From positions 1-64,000 of the forward strand of contig JAIUNZ010000011.1 in the NCBI GenBank assembly GCA_020161455.1: a stretch of DNA of 64,000 bases, read 5' to 3'. Below the pieces are notes generated by a model. That model worked only from the letters and a program-made list of their open reading frames with translations, did not search any database and was not told where the DNA came from. A program made the position numbers and the translations under genes. The first letter of the stretch is position 1. Each line of letters begins with the position of its first letter. The stretch is from Bacteroidota bacterium. Its GTDB lineage: Bacteria; Bacteroidota; Bacteroidia; Flavobacteriales; Flavobacteriaceae. Of this stretch, positions 26,504 to 38,230 are shown piece after piece.

Positions 26504-27715
26504 TCAATTATTAAAACTTAAGACAACTTTTTCCAAAATATCTTCTGCAACAAGTTCTTTTGATTTCAATTCTTTTGGCTCAATTTTGAAATTTTTATCT
26601 ATAAAAGTAACTTTATTAGTGGGTTTTCCAAATCCTGCGCCTTTATCTTGTAATGAATTTAAAACTATTAAATCCAAGTTTTTCTTTTGAATTTTTAATT
26701 TAGCATTTTCAATTTCATTTTCGGTTTCTAAAGCGAAACCTATTAAAAATTGATGTTTCTTTTCTTTTCCTAATGATGCTAAAATATCCTTAGTTTTTTC
26801 AAGTGCAATAGAAAACTCAGCATCCGATTTTTTAATCTTTTGGTCAGCAACAACTTTTGGCTTATAATCAGCAACTGCTGCTGCACAAATAGCTACGTCA
26901 ACGTTGCCAAAATAAGTTTGACAAGCTTGATACATGTCTTCAGCTGAAATGACTTTTATTAAATTTATGCTTGAATATTTTAAGGTTTGATGTGTTGGTC
27001 CAGAAATTAGAATTACTTCAGCACCTTGTTTGGCAGCTTCATTTGCAATATCAAAACCCATTTTCCCAGAAGAGTGATTTCCAATAAAGCGAACAGGATC
27101 AATAGCTTCATACGTTGGTCCAGCGGTAATCAAGATTTTTTTACCTCGAAGTGGCAATTTACTTTGAATATCCATTTCAATAAATGAAATAATATTTTCG
27201 GGTTCTGCCATTCTTCCTTCGCCAAAAAGACCACTGGCTAATTCACCTGATTCTGCTGGAATCATGATGTTTCCATACTCCTTTAATCTCTCAAAAGAGT
27301 GTAGCGTTGACTTGTGTTTGTACATGTCCAAATCCATAGCTGGCGCAAAGTAAACAGGACATTTGGCAGAAAGATAGGTTGCAATAAGTATATTGTCACA
27401 GTTGCCTGTTGCCATTTTAGAAAGTGTATTGGCTGTTGCTGGTGCAATAATCATAAAATCTGCCCAAAGACCTAGCTCTACATGATTATTCCATTGGGCA
27501 TTCTCATCTTCATCGTTGTAAAAAGTTGAATGAACAGGATTTTTGGAAAGAGTAGATAATGTTAACGGTGTAACAAAATCTTTAGAAGCAGGTGTCATGA
27601 CAACTTGTATCTCTGCACCTGCTTTTATAAATAATCTTACTAATGTTGCTGTTTTATAGGCAGAAATACCACCGGAAACTCCGAGAACTATTTTTTTTCC
27701 GCTTAAAACTGACAT
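26504..27715 (-). CDS. coaBC: Bifunctional CoaBC (phosphopantothenoylcysteine decarboxylase/synthetase)
   Basis: 403 residues. N-terminal CoaC flavoprotein: GVSGGISAYKTATLVR, His-containing WNNHVELGLWAD, and APAMDLDMYKH with the PAMD-type motif. C-terminal CoaB: GKKILITAGPTYEAIDPVRFIGNHSSGKMG near 186-215 and ALETENE. Makes 4'-phosphopantetheine from phosphopantothenate and cysteine. coaE, the last step of the same pathway, is 7 kb to the left. Confidence 0.96.
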   Translation of the reverse strand: MSVLSGKKIVLGVSGGISAYKTATLVRLFIKAGAEIQVVMTPASKDFVTPLTLSTLSKNPVHSTFYNDEDENAQWNNHVELGLWADFMIIAPATANTLSKMATGNCDNILIATYLSAKCPVYFAPAMDLDMYKHKSTLHSFERLKEYGNIMIPAESGELASGLFGEGRMAEPENIISFIEMDIQSKLPLRGKKILITAGPTYEAIDPVRFIGNHSSGKMGFDIANEAAKQGAEVILISGPTHQTLKYSSINLIKVISAEDMYQACQTYFGNVDVAICAAAVADYKPKVVADQKIKKSDAEFSIALEKTKDILASLGKEKKHQFLIGFALETENEIENAKLKIQKKNLDLIVLNSLQDKGAGFGKPTNKVTFIDKNFKIEPKELKSKELVAEDILEKVVLSFNN

Positions 27716-27720
27716 TTTAT

Positions 27721-28041
27721 TTAGTCTTGGTTAGTATCTCTGTAATAGATTTTATCATCTAACCATTCTTGAACGGCTAGAGCATGAGGTTTAGGAAGTT
27801 TTTCATAAAACTTAGAAACTTCAATTTGTTCTTTGTTTTCAAATACTTCTTCTAAACTATCATTGTAGGTAGCAAATTCTTCCAATTTTTCAATTAATTC
27901 TTTTTTAATTTCAGAATTAATTTGATTGGCTCTTTTTGCCATAATGGTAATTGCTTCATACACATTTCCTGTTCTTTCTTCAATTACACTTTTGTTGTAG
28001 GTAATTGTGTTTACAGGAGCATTCGTCTTTTTTAAATCCAT
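27721..28041 (-). CDS. rpoZ: RNA polymerase omega subunit, Bacteroidota form
   Basis: 106 residues from ATG 28041 (a GTG lies one codon upstream within the bamD stop). The pattern KTNAPVNTITYNKSVIEERTGNVYEAITIMAKRANQI is the Bacteroidota omega homologue; the C-terminus KPHALAVQEWLDDKIYYR is also typical. Helps RNA polymerase assembly. Fused into the run between bamD and coaBC with a five-base gap on one side and contact on the other. Confidence 0.9.
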   Translation of the reverse strand: MDLKKTNAPVNTITYNKSVIEERTGNVYEAITIMAKRANQINSEIKKELIEKLEEFATYNDSLEEVFENKEQIEVSKFYEKLPKPHALAVQEWLDDKIYYRDTNQD

Positions 28042-28043
28042 CA

Positions 28044-28844
28044 CTAATTTATTTTAGAAAATTGTTTTAAATCATTATCTATTCTTGCCAACATCGTATC
28101 GGCTTTATCTTTAAATTCCGAAGAATTATTAAATTTAATCAAATTATTGTACATTTTTTTTGCATCCAATAATCGTTCTTCCATTTTAGCAGGAACACTG
28201 TTAATAGCTAATTGATATGCCGAATCAAACTTATAAAATAAAGCTTTTTCTTTGTAAGGTGTTCCAGGATAATTTAAAATAAAATTATCAAAAGCAACCA
28301 TTGCTGATTTAAAATCGGAAATAGTATTGTATTGTTTTGCAATTTCAAATGCTTTTTTCTCTAGTTTTTCACGAAGCTCTTTAACAACACTATTTGCTTC
28401 ATTCATGTAGGTAGAGTTTGGGTATTTATCAATAAAACTTTGTAATTTATCAATAGCTTTATAGGTATCTACTTGGTCTAAACTATAAACAGGTGACAAT
28501 TTTGAAAAACATTTTGCGCCAAGAAATGAAGCCTCCTCAACCTTTTCACTTTTAGGATAACTTGCAGCAAAACTTTCAAATTGGTATCCAGCTAAATAAT
28601 ATTGTTTTGTTTTGTATAATGATTGTGAATACATATAAAATAAACGCTCAGCTGTTGGTTTGCCCTTATAGGCTGGTGCAATTTGTTCGAATAAACGAAT
28701 AGCTTTACTGTACTTTGCAGCATCATATTGTTTTGTAGCTTCAATAAATTTAACGGATATGTCTTCCGATTTTAATGCTTTTTGATACTGATTACAAGAA
28801 GAAAAAAGCGTAATAAAAGCAAAAAGGATAAATATTTTTTTCAT
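28044..28844 (-). CDS. bamD: Outer membrane assembly lipoprotein BamD
   Basis: 266 residues. Lipoprotein signal MKKIFILFAFITLFSSC (Cys17 lipidated), then five TPR-like repeats (for example KYSKAIRLFEQIAPAYKGKPTAERLFYMYSQSL). Part of the BAM machine that inserts beta-barrels in the outer membrane. First gene of the run to recN; 109 bases separate it from dapA upstream. Confidence 0.93.
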   Translation of the reverse strand: MKKIFILFAFITLFSSCNQYQKALKSEDISVKFIEATKQYDAAKYSKAIRLFEQIAPAYKGKPTAERLFYMYSQSLYKTKQYYLAGYQFESFAASYPKSEKVEEASFLGAKCFSKLSPVYSLDQVDTYKAIDKLQSFIDKYPNSTYMNEANSVVKELREKLEKKAFEIAKQYNTISDFKSAMVAFDNFILNYPGTPYKEKALFYKFDSAYQLAINSVPAKMEERLLDAKKMYNNLIKFNNSSEFKDKADTMLARIDNDLKQFSKIN

Positions 28845-28953
28845 TTATTGTTTGGTTACTAATGGTTTTATTGACTTTGCACACTTTTAAAACCAACTGC
28901 AAATTTAGGTATTAATTATGGAATACAAAATATTTTTTTATGTACTAAAAAAT

Positions 28954-29838
28954 CTAAGCAGAATAAAGGTTGTTTATAAATATTTTAATACGATTTGACA
29001 ATTCGTCATTCACAGAAACCAATGGCAATCTTACCGTGTTTTCGCAAATTCCGAGATGTTTAAAAACTTCTTTAATTCCCGCTGGATTTCCTTGTTCAAA
29101 AATCATGTCGATAGCTTTTGATAATTGATAATGAATTTTATAAGCATCATCTACTTTTCTGTTTAAACCTAAGTGAACCATTTCGGAAAATTCTTTTGGA
29201 AAACCTTCAGCTATCACAGATATAACACCACTTCCTCCAGCTAAAATCATGGGTAAAGTTATCATATCGTCTCCAGAAATCACTAAGAAATCTTTTGGTT
29301 TATTGTGAATCAAATGCATGGCTTGTACAATATCACCAGCAGCTTCTTTGATGGCAACAATATTTTTAAAATCATTTGCTAATCGAATTACCGTTGAAGG
29401 TAAAACATTGCTTGCTGTTCTTCCTGGAACATTATACAAAATAATTGGCAAAGGTGAAACTTCAGCAATTGCTTTATAATGTTGGTAAATTCCTTCTTGA
29501 GTTGGTTTATTATAATAAGGTGAAACAGAAAGTATTGCGTCAAAATCTGACAAATCTCTAGACTGTAATTCTTTTATTGTTTTTAGAGTGTCATTTCCAC
29601 CAACACCAAGTACTAGTGGTAATCTTTTTTTATTGGTTTCAACAATAGTTTTTATAACTATTTCTTTTTCATCAGAAGTTAAAGTAGCATTTTCTGCTGT
29701 TGTTCCCAAAATTACTAAATAATCAATTCCATTGTCTATTTGAAAATTCACAATTCGTTTTAAGCCTTCAATATCTATTGAAAAATCTTTGTTGAACGGA
29801 GTTACTAGCGCAACGCCAGTTCCAATTAATGATTGCAT
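28954..29838 (-). CDS. dapA: 4-hydroxy-tetrahydrodipicolinate synthase
   Basis: 294 residues, TIM barrel; condenses pyruvate with aspartate semialdehyde in lysine and diaminopimelate synthesis. [10 protein letters not shown] near 44-53, [12 protein letters not shown] with the catalytic Tyr near 134, and the Schiff-base Lys in VAIKEAAGD near 163. One base separates it from DUF6913 upstream. Confidence 0.96.
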   Translation of the reverse strand: MQSLIGTGVALVTPFNKDFSIDIEGLKRIVNFQIDNGIDYLVILGTTAENATLTSDEKEIVIKTIVETNKKRLPLVLGVGGNDTLKTIKELQSRDLSDFDAILSVSPYYNKPTQEGIYQHYKAIAEVSPLPIILYNVPGRTASNVLPSTVIRLANDFKNIVAIKEAAGDIVQAMHLIHNKPKDFLVISGDDMITLPMILAGGSGVISVIAEGFPKEFSEMVHLGLNRKVDDAYKIHYQLSKAIDMIFEQGNPAGIKEVFKHLGICENTVRLPLVSVNDELSNRIKIFINNLYSA

Positions 29839-29839
29839 G

Positions 29840-30358
29840 TTATATTTTGTTTAAAATCTTTAAATATTTAAAAAGTTCATCGATGAATACCTTGTAATTT
29901 TCTGCATTTGTAGTAATCATAAAATGATTTAATCGTTTATCGATTGTAGAAAACCCAACTTTAAAATTGGCTTTTGATTGATTAGTAATGGATAATAAAG
30001 CGGCTTTTTCTGTGTCATAATAACTTATCAATAAATCAAAAGGTTGACTGATAAAATGTTGCACTTCTTTTTTTAAAATACTTCCACTCCAACCAATATC
30101 ATTATAGGTGAAAATAGGATAACTAAAAGTTTCATTTTTTTTACTATTATTTTTAAAAACTAGGATGCTACAATTATTTTCAACAATTCCATTTTTTTTC
30201 AATTCATTTAACAAGCCTTCTTTTTCGTAAAAATAATTCTCATCAAAAATAATCCCAACAGTTTTGATTAACAAATCATTAGGTGTGTTTTTGACGTTGG
30301 TTATGTTTTTTTTAACTATTTTTTTAAATAGAAATTCCTTGATATGATTTAAAAACAT
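29840..30358 (-). CDS. DUF6913 family protein
   Basis: 172 residues, cytosolic, no motif with known activity. The order (basic N-terminal helix, [30 protein letters not shown]) matches a Bacteroidota-only family I know as DUF6913, regularly upstream of dapA. Function unknown. Confidence 0.75.
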   Translation of the reverse strand: MFLNHIKEFLFKKIVKKNITNVKNTPNDLLIKTVGIIFDENYFYEKEGLLNELKKNGIVENNCSILVFKNNSKKNETFSYPIFTYNDIGWSGSILKKEVQHFISQPFDLLISYYDTEKAALLSITNQSKANFKVGFSTIDKRLNHFMITTNAENYKVFIDELFKYLKILNKI

Positions 30359-30377
30359 AGTACCTTTACTTAAGTTA

Positions 30378-30385
30378 CAAATTTA
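30378..30385 (-). promoter_or_regulatory. -7 box of the DUF6913-dapA operon
   Basis: TAAATTTG on the minus strand, 19 bases before the ATG of DUF6913, in the short region shared with the divergent nucleotidase genes. No good -33 partner. Confidence 0.4.
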
Positions 30386-30407
30386 CTAAAATTTACTAGT
30401 ATTAGCG

Positions 30408-31187
30408 ATGGTAAAACTAAAAAACTATAACGTTGTATTGAAACAAATTGTTTTAATATTAACATTTTTTATTCTTTTTTCTTGTGCCGAAAAAAAACAG
30501 TTGGTCAGTAAAATTGAAGGTAAAAATATTGAAATTACCGACACATTATCAGAAAGCACTGAAATTGAAAGCTTTGTAAAACCATATAGAGAACATATTG
30601 ATAGCGATTTAAATTTAGTATTATCACATGCTCCTAAAACATTGGATAAAAATGGTGAATGGCAAACACCAATGGGAAACTTCATTTCAGACATTACTTT
30701 AGAAATGGCTACTCCTATATTTAAATTGAAAGAGAATAAAAATATTGCTATTTGTTTTTTAAATCATGGTGGTATTCGCTCAATAATTTCGGCTGGAGAT
30801 GTTACTGCTCGAACTGCTTATGAAGTAATGCCTTTTGAAAATTCGGCCTTTGTTGTTGGATTAAAAGGCGAACAATTACTCGAAATGATACAATACTTTA
30901 TTTCAGAGAAAAAACCACATCCTCTAAGTGGTATGACTTTTACTATTGATAAAGACAACAATCCAAAAAACATTTTTATTCAAGGAAAAAAACTTGATCT
31001 AAAAGAAGTTTATTATGTTGTAACCTCGGATTATTTGCTAAATGGTGGTGATAATATGCTTTTCTTTAAAAAAGCAATTGATAAATATGATTTAGACTAC
31101 AAATTAAGAAATATGATTATTGACTATTTCAAGACTCATAACGAAATTATTGCAAGTCAATCTATTAGAGTTAAAAAAGAAAATTAG
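30408..31187 (+). CDS. 5'-nucleotidase C-terminal domain lipoprotein
   Basis: 259 residues. Lipoprotein signal with IFFILFSCAEKK (Cys26). The rest is the substrate-binding C-terminal domain of UshA-type nucleotidases: GNFISDITLEMA, NHGGIRSIISAGDVTARTAYEVMPFENSAFVVGLKGEQL. The domain normally follows the metallophosphatase half in one chain; here the two halves are separate genes, this one first, 17 bases apart. Alone it cannot catalyse; it presumably pairs with the next product in the periplasm. Confidence 0.88.
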   Translation: MVKLKNYNVVLKQIVLILTFFILFSCAEKKQLVSKIEGKNIEITDTLSESTEIESFVKPYREHIDSDLNLVLSHAPKTLDKNGEWQTPMGNFISDITLEMATPIFKLKENKNIAICFLNHGGIRSIISAGDVTARTAYEVMPFENSAFVVGLKGEQLLEMIQYFISEKKPHPLSGMTFTIDKDNNPKNIFIQGKKLDLKEVYYVVTSDYLLNGGDNMLFFKKAIDKYDLDYKLRNMIIDYFKTHNEIIASQSIRVKKEN

Positions 31188-31204
31188 AAATAAATTCATA
31201 AAAT

Positions 31205-32119
31205 ATGAAAAGAAGAGAATTTATTCAAAAAACAGCGGCTACTTCTGCTTTAGTTGGTTTAACGGGAGTTTCTCTAAGTAGTTTTACAACTTTAAACACC
31301 AAGCATCTGACTATTTTACATACGAATGATGTTCATAGTTATATTGATCCTTTTCCTCCAAATCATCCCAAAAACCCTAATGGCGGTGGTGTTGCTAGAA
31401 GAGCGGCACTAATAAATGCTATTCGCAAGGAAAATTCAAATGTATTGCTACTCGATGCAGGCGATATTTTTCAAGGAACACCATATTTTAATTATTATGG
31501 TGGCGAATTGGAGTTTAAATTGATGAGTATGATGAAATATGATTTGGCAACCATTGGCAATCATGATTTTGACAACGGAATCGATGGCTTATTTGCACAA
31601 TTACCCAACGCAAATTTTGATTTTGTTTCTGCTAATTATGATTTTAAAAACACGGTTTTAGACGGAAAAGTGAAACCTTATAAACTATTTAACAAAAATG
31701 GAATTAAAGTTGGTGTTTTTGGATTGGGTGTTGAATTGGATGGTTTAGTAGATAAAAAGAATTATAAAGAAACTATTTATAACAATCCTGTTGAAGTATC
31801 TCAAGATATGGCAAGAATTTTAAAACATAATTACAAATGTGATTTGGTTATTTGCTTATCGCATATTGGTTATCAATATAAAAATGAGCCTGATAAAATT
31901 TGTGATTTAAAATTGGCTACATTAACTAAAGATATTGATTTAATTATTGGCGGTCATACACATACTTTTTTAAACAAACCTACTGTTTTAGATAATAATA
32001 TTGGTGAAAAGGTTATTGTTAATCAAGTAGGATGTTATGGTTTAAATCTTGGTCGAATAGATTTTTATTTTGATGAAAATAATTCAATATCAAGTAAAGC
32101 CAAATCAATCGTTGTTTAA
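31205..32119 (+). CDS. 5'-nucleotidase metallophosphatase domain protein
   Basis: 304 residues. The N-terminus MKRREFIQKTAATSALVGLTG has a twin-arginine-like RRxF signal. The calcineurin-type catalytic domain is complete: TNDVHSY (41-47), DAGDIFQGTP (85-94), IGNHDFDNG (118-126), LSHIGY and the GGHTH site near residue 251. It hydrolyses nucleoside monophosphates or similar esters in the periplasm. The C-terminal domain is missing here but is encoded by the gene just upstream. Its 3' end overlaps the converging membrane protein gene by 15 bases. Confidence 0.9.
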   Translation: MKRREFIQKTAATSALVGLTGVSLSSFTTLNTKHLTILHTNDVHSYIDPFPPNHPKNPNGGGVARRAALINAIRKENSNVLLLDAGDIFQGTPYFNYYGGELEFKLMSMMKYDLATIGNHDFDNGIDGLFAQLPNANFDFVSANYDFKNTVLDGKVKPYKLFNKNGIKVGVFGLGVELDGLVDKKNYKETIYNNPVEVSQDMARILKHNYKCDLVICLSHIGYQYKNEPDKICDLKLATLTKDIDLIIGGHTHTFLNKPTVLDNNIGEKVIVNQVGCYGLNLGRIDFYFDENNSISSKAKSIVV

Positions 32120-32800
32120 TTTTTCTGTTTCAATTATATATCTAAATAGAGTGTAAAAAGCGAAAACATTCAACAGCATTGCCATCGGTCTAAAAATTTC
32201 TTTTAATTCATAGATTAAAAAATATTTTTCTATAAAAATCACAAATTGAAGTAATACAAAAAGGAATGCACTTATTAATAGAATTGAATTTTGTTTGTTG
32301 TCATTCATTACATAATTAGACAGCGCAATTCCTGCAAATATTGACATTAATATGTTTTGTAATACTAAAATGGCATAACTGTTTTCGGGGATGTTTTCTG
32401 TTTCTATAAATAAATAAAAGAAAACCAACAGAAAAGGAGCTGTTGCTAATAAAAAAGGAATGAAATCTTTGATAGGGTTTATTTTTACTAACAAATAGAT
32501 AATAATAATTCGATGTATTAAAAAAGCTATTATTCCATAAAAAAGAAAAACAGCAATACTTGGAATAAACAATAGGTTAGTAAGTATTGAAAAAAACATT
32601 GCAACTACATAGAGCTTATTTTTTTTATTGCTTTCAATAAAATATAAAATAATTATTACTAATGGTATTAAAGGTTTTAGCGCTATAATCATAGCCTTAT
32701 TAGACAAATATTCTGCTGTTATTTCAATAATTGAAATAATAAAATACAATATTGTAAAACCTTTTAGGATGTTTAATTTACTTACCATAATGTTTTTCAC
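32105..32800 (-). CDS. Multi-pass membrane protein, YhhN/TMEM86-like (copy 3)
   Basis: 231 residues with seven or eight hydrophobic helices. A Lys-Pro within the second helix (ALKPLIPLVI) and the following FIES turn, shared with the next two genes upstream, resemble the YhhN/TMEM86 (lysoplasmalogenase-like) family; identity is low and the function is unproven. Third of three adjacent paralogs; starts by overlapping the stop of copy 2. Confidence 0.55.
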   Translation of the reverse strand: MKNIMVSKLNILKGFTILYFIISIIEITAEYLSNKAMIIALKPLIPLVIIILYFIESNKKNKLYVVAMFFSILTNLLFIPSIAVFLFYGIIAFLIHRIIIIYLLVKINPIKDFIPFLLATAPFLLVFFYLFIETENIPENSYAILVLQNILMSIFAGIALSNYVMNDNKQNSILLISAFLFVLLQFVIFIEKYFLIYELKEIFRPMAMLLNVFAFYTLFRYIIETEKLNND

Positions 32801-33507
32801 AATTCGTTTATAGTATTTGCAAACTCATATTTTGATTTTGGTTTTTCCTTTAGATGCATAAACTTGGTCAATAAGTATTGTGCCACTACAAATTGCAACA
32901 TCGCTAATGCGTGTAAAAAATAAACATATTCTGAATAAATTTTTAGCACAAATACAAACTGAGATAAAGCGAATAGCATTGTACTTAAAAAGAGGATTAA
33001 ATTAGTTTTGGAGGAATATACAATATAACTTCCTAAACTATAACCACCTAAAAAGATGATAAATATTCCATGAATGATAAACAAAAAAATGTTTTCACCA
33101 AAATCCTCAAAGGTTAAAAAGCAAGTAGTTGCATAAATGAAAAGAAACGGAATTGCCCCAATTAATAATGGTAATTTACTTGGCATTTTTACCATTCGAA
33201 TCACTAAATAAATAATTATCACTCTATATATTAAGAAAAAAACAGATCCTAAAATGATATAATTTATGGTGTCGTTAATAAAAAAAATATTAGCTATCCA
33301 AGAAAAAACAAGAGCTACAATAAATAAAAAACTTCTTTTTCTTGATTTATAAAAATAGTAACCTATCAATAATGGAATCAAAATTGGTTTGAATAGGGTA
33401 ACTAGAGTTTTATCATTAAAATATTCCGCAACAATTTCTATCATAGCTACTGTAAAGTAAGCAATGATAAAAAGACGAAATATTTTTTTTCCAAGAAAAC
33501 GTTTCAT
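32797..33507 (-). CDS. Multi-pass membrane protein, YhhN/TMEM86-like (copy 2)
   Basis: 236 residues, the same layout as its neighbours: MKR-basic start, IIAYFTVAMIEIVAEYF, then LFKPILIPLLIGYYFYKSRKR with the Lys-Pro, FLxYRVIIIYLVIRM and an N-terminal cytosolic tail. Aligns by eye along the whole length with copy 3 and more loosely with copy 1, so it arose by tandem duplication. No catalytic motif I can defend. Confidence 0.55.
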   Translation of the reverse strand: MKRFLGKKIFRLFIIAYFTVAMIEIVAEYFNDKTLVTLFKPILIPLLIGYYFYKSRKRSFLFIVALVFSWIANIFFINDTINYIILGSVFFLIYRVIIIYLVIRMVKMPSKLPLLIGAIPFLFIYATTCFLTFEDFGENIFLFIIHGIFIIFLGGYSLGSYIVYSSKTNLILFLSTMLFALSQFVFVLKIYSEYVYFLHALAMLQFVVAQYLLTKFMHLKEKPKSKYEFANTINEL

Positions 33508-36308
<2,801 letters not shown>

Positions 36309-36328
36309 AATTTTAAAATAATCATTCT

Positions 36329-36802
36329 TTACGATTGAATTATCCCGTTTATTTGAAGATACAATTGCCCATCGGATAAAATAGCACCTTCGGTAATTAA
36401 TTTAAAAATTGATTCGTTTCGTAGTGTTTCATATTCTTTTTTTCCTAAATGTATTTCAACCTGCTCAGTAAACATGTTGTCACTCAACCATTGCAGTCCT
36501 TCTTTATTCATAAAATCAATAGTTGTGTCTAATGATTTTAACACAATTGATTGAATTAATTTTTCTTGACAGTGAAATAAAAATATATGATTTTTGGAAA
36601 AATGTTCTAAATAATGAGTGTTTTTTAAAACACCTTCCCAAATTAAATCAGAGAAAACGTCAAGTTCTTGTTCGGCAACCTCGGGCTTATTAGCTTTAAT
36701 AGTGTCCCATTCTTTTTTATCAATGCTTTGGGTGGCTAAAAAGTTTGAGAACTCAACATGAAGCTCTTCAAATTGTTCTTTAGTAAGTCTTTTGTATTTC
36801 AA
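36329..36802 (-). CDS. DUF6495 family protein
   Basis: 157 residues from TTG 36802, giving MKYKRLTKEQFEELHVEF, which matches the usual family start. The longer frame from 36841 would begin inside the rplI terminator and is rejected. Small acidic cytosolic protein; EWDTIKANKPEVAEQELDVFSDLIWEGVL is a strongly family-specific stretch I recognise as DUF6495. Function unknown. The family is commonly found right after the S6-S18-L9 genes, as here. Confidence 0.72.
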   Translation of the reverse strand: MKYKRLTKEQFEELHVEFSNFLATQSIDKKEWDTIKANKPEVAEQELDVFSDLIWEGVLKNTHYLEHFSKNHIFLFHCQEKLIQSIVLKSLDTTIDFMNKEGLQWLSDNMFTEQVEIHLGKKEYETLRNESIFKLITEGAILSDGQLYLQINGIIQS

Positions 36803-36825
36803 ATTAAAAAATGTTTGGTTTTTAG

Positions 36826-36866
36826 CAATAAAAAATCCCAAAATTATTATTCATAAAATTGGGATT
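36826..36866 (-). terminator. Terminator of rpsF-rpsR-rplI
   Basis: Minus strand AATCCCAA and TTGGGATT (36834-36841 and 36859-36866), eight perfect pairs, with T-run on the downstream side. It begins 22 bases after the rplI stop and overlaps the over-extended frame of DUF6495, fixing that start. Confidence 0.7.
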
Positions 36867-36887
36867 TAATGTATTTGTAGAAATTTA

Positions 36888-37331
36888 TTATGCTTGCTCA
36901 GCAATAATTTCGTATGGTAATTCAACAATTACTTCTCTGTGTAAACGTACTGAAGCAGTATATTTTCCTGTTCTTTTAACAATTCCACTAGTAATGAATT
37001 TTCTATCTACTGAATGTCCAGCAGCTTCTAATGCATTAGCAATATCAATGTTTGAAATTGAACCGAATAATTTTTCACCACCCGCTTTTGCCATAAGTTT
37101 AATTTCTAAAGCTTTGATTGATTCTGCTAAAGTTGTTGCATCAGCAACAATCTTAGCTTCTTTATAAGCTCTTTGTTTTAAATTTTCGGCTAGTACTTTT
37201 TTAGCAGAAGGAGTTGCTAGTGTAGCAAACCCTTGTGGAATTAAATAATTACGACCGTAACCGTTTTTTACCGTTACTACATCATCTTTAAATCCTAAAT
37301 TTTGAACGTCTTGTTTTAAAATAAGTTCCAT
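36888..37331 (-). CDS. rplI: 50S ribosomal protein L9
   Basis: 147 residues, normal. MELILKQDVQNLGFKDDVVTVKNGYGRNYLIPQGFA is the N-terminal rRNA-binding domain, then a long connecting helix and the C-terminal domain with SDR-equivalent VKRTGKY. Third gene of rpsF-rpsR-rplI. Confidence 0.97.
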   Translation of the reverse strand: MELILKQDVQNLGFKDDVVTVKNGYGRNYLIPQGFATLATPSAKKVLAENLKQRAYKEAKIVADATTLAESIKALEIKLMAKAGGEKLFGSISNIDIANALEAAGHSVDRKFITSGIVKRTGKYTASVRLHREVIVELPYEIIAEQA

Positions 37332-37401
37332 GTTGTTGTCCTTTTTTTAGAAGAAGTTAGGTTTCATATTATTGAAAACCAACAACTTTAATTGTTTAAT
37401 A

Positions 37402-37698
37402 TTATTTTAATAAATCGGCTACATAAGGCATTAAAGCCAAGTGACGCGCTCTTTTTACTGCAACAGAAACTTTTCTTTGGTATTTTAAAGAAGTTCCAGT
37501 TAAACGACGTGGCAAAATTTTACCTTGTTCGTTTACAAACTTTAATAAGAAGTCAGCATCTTTATAATCGATGTATTTGATTCCAGATTTTTTGAAACGA
37601 CAATATTTTTTAGTTTTTGAAGTTTCAATGTTTAAAGGCGTTAAATATCTAATATCTCCGTCTTTTTTTCCTTTTGCATTTTGCTCAATAGTTGACAT
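37402..37698 (-). CDS. rpsR: 30S ribosomal protein S18
   Basis: 98 residues. [45 protein letters not shown] is the diagnostic core. Binds S6 and 16S rRNA. Second gene of the operon, five bases after rpsF. Confidence 0.97.
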   Translation of the reverse strand: MSTIEQNAKGKKDGDIRYLTPLNIETSKTKKYCRFKKSGIKYIDYKDADFLLKFVNEQGKILPRRLTGTSLKYQRKVSVAVKRARHLALMPYVADLLK

Positions 37699-37703
37699 AG
37701 TAA

Positions 37704-38042
37704 TTACGCTTTAGTTTTTAATTTTTCTCTTCTTCTTTCTGCCCAAGATACTGCATGTTTATCAAGACTTACGGTCAAGAAACGCATTACTCTTTCGTCA
37801 CGTCTAAATTCAGTTTCAAAAGCAATTAAATGCTCGCCTGCAAGTTGAAATTCAAATAAATGGTAAAAACCACTTTTCTTGTGTTGGATTTCATAGGCTA
37901 GTTTTTTTAAGCCCCAATCCTCTTTTGATACCATCTTTGCTCCTTTTGCAGTAAGAAAATCTTCAAATTTGCTTACTGTTTCCTTTACCTGAACTTCAGA
38001 TAAAACGGGATTTAAGATGAAAACAGTTTCGTAATGATTCAT
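37704..38042 (-). CDS. rpsF: 30S ribosomal protein S6
   Basis: 112 residues from ATG 38042 ([15 protein letters not shown]), the standard S6 N-terminus; a longer frame from 38090 begins with hydrophobic residues foreign to the family. [20 protein letters not shown] follows. No GluGlu tail as in some bacteria. First gene of the S6-S18-L9 operon. Confidence 0.96.
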   Translation of the reverse strand: MNHYETVFILNPVLSEVQVKETVSKFEDFLTAKGAKMVSKEDWGLKKLAYEIQHKKSGFYHLFEFQLAGEHLIAFETEFRRDERVMRFLTVSLDKHAVSWAERRREKLKTKA

Positions 38043-38072
38043 AATAATATGATTAAAATTTATAATTGGGCG

Positions 38073-38080
38073 CAAAAGTA
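38073..38080 (-). promoter_or_regulatory. -7 box of rpsF
   Basis: TACTTTTG on the minus strand, 30 bases before the S6 ATG. The spacing to a clear TTG is not satisfactory, so only the -7 box is claimed. It confirms the downstream S6 start. Confidence 0.5.
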
Positions 38081-38116
38081 AGAATAACATTTTATTATTT
38101 TACTACAAATGTTAAT

Positions 38117-38162
38117 AAATCGTCGAAAAGTAAAATAAATCGATTAAAAGCAAAAAAAATCG
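38117..38162 (+). promoter_or_regulatory. Three phased direct repeats before the LytTR gene
   Basis: AAATCG occurs at 38117, 38137 and 38157, exactly 20 bases apart, each within a longer A-rich repeat: AAATCGTCGAAAAG, AAATCGATTAAAAG, AAATCGACGAAATG. LytTR-type regulators are known to bind paired direct repeats about two helix turns apart. The array lies just upstream of a candidate TTG (38176) and -7-like box (38195-38202) of the LytTR gene, and about 40 bases beyond the rpsF promoter, so it may control one or both. A matching 14-mer occurs at 86-99. Confidence 0.6.
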
Positions 38163-38230
38163 ACGAAATGTTAGGTTGTTTGATTTTTTCTATATACTTT
38201 TACCGAACCAAATCTATAATAAAGTAAATT

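Noticed and set aside
36803-36841. Upstream extension of the DUF6495 protein
   Set aside because: It overlaps the rplI terminator and adds residues not in the family.
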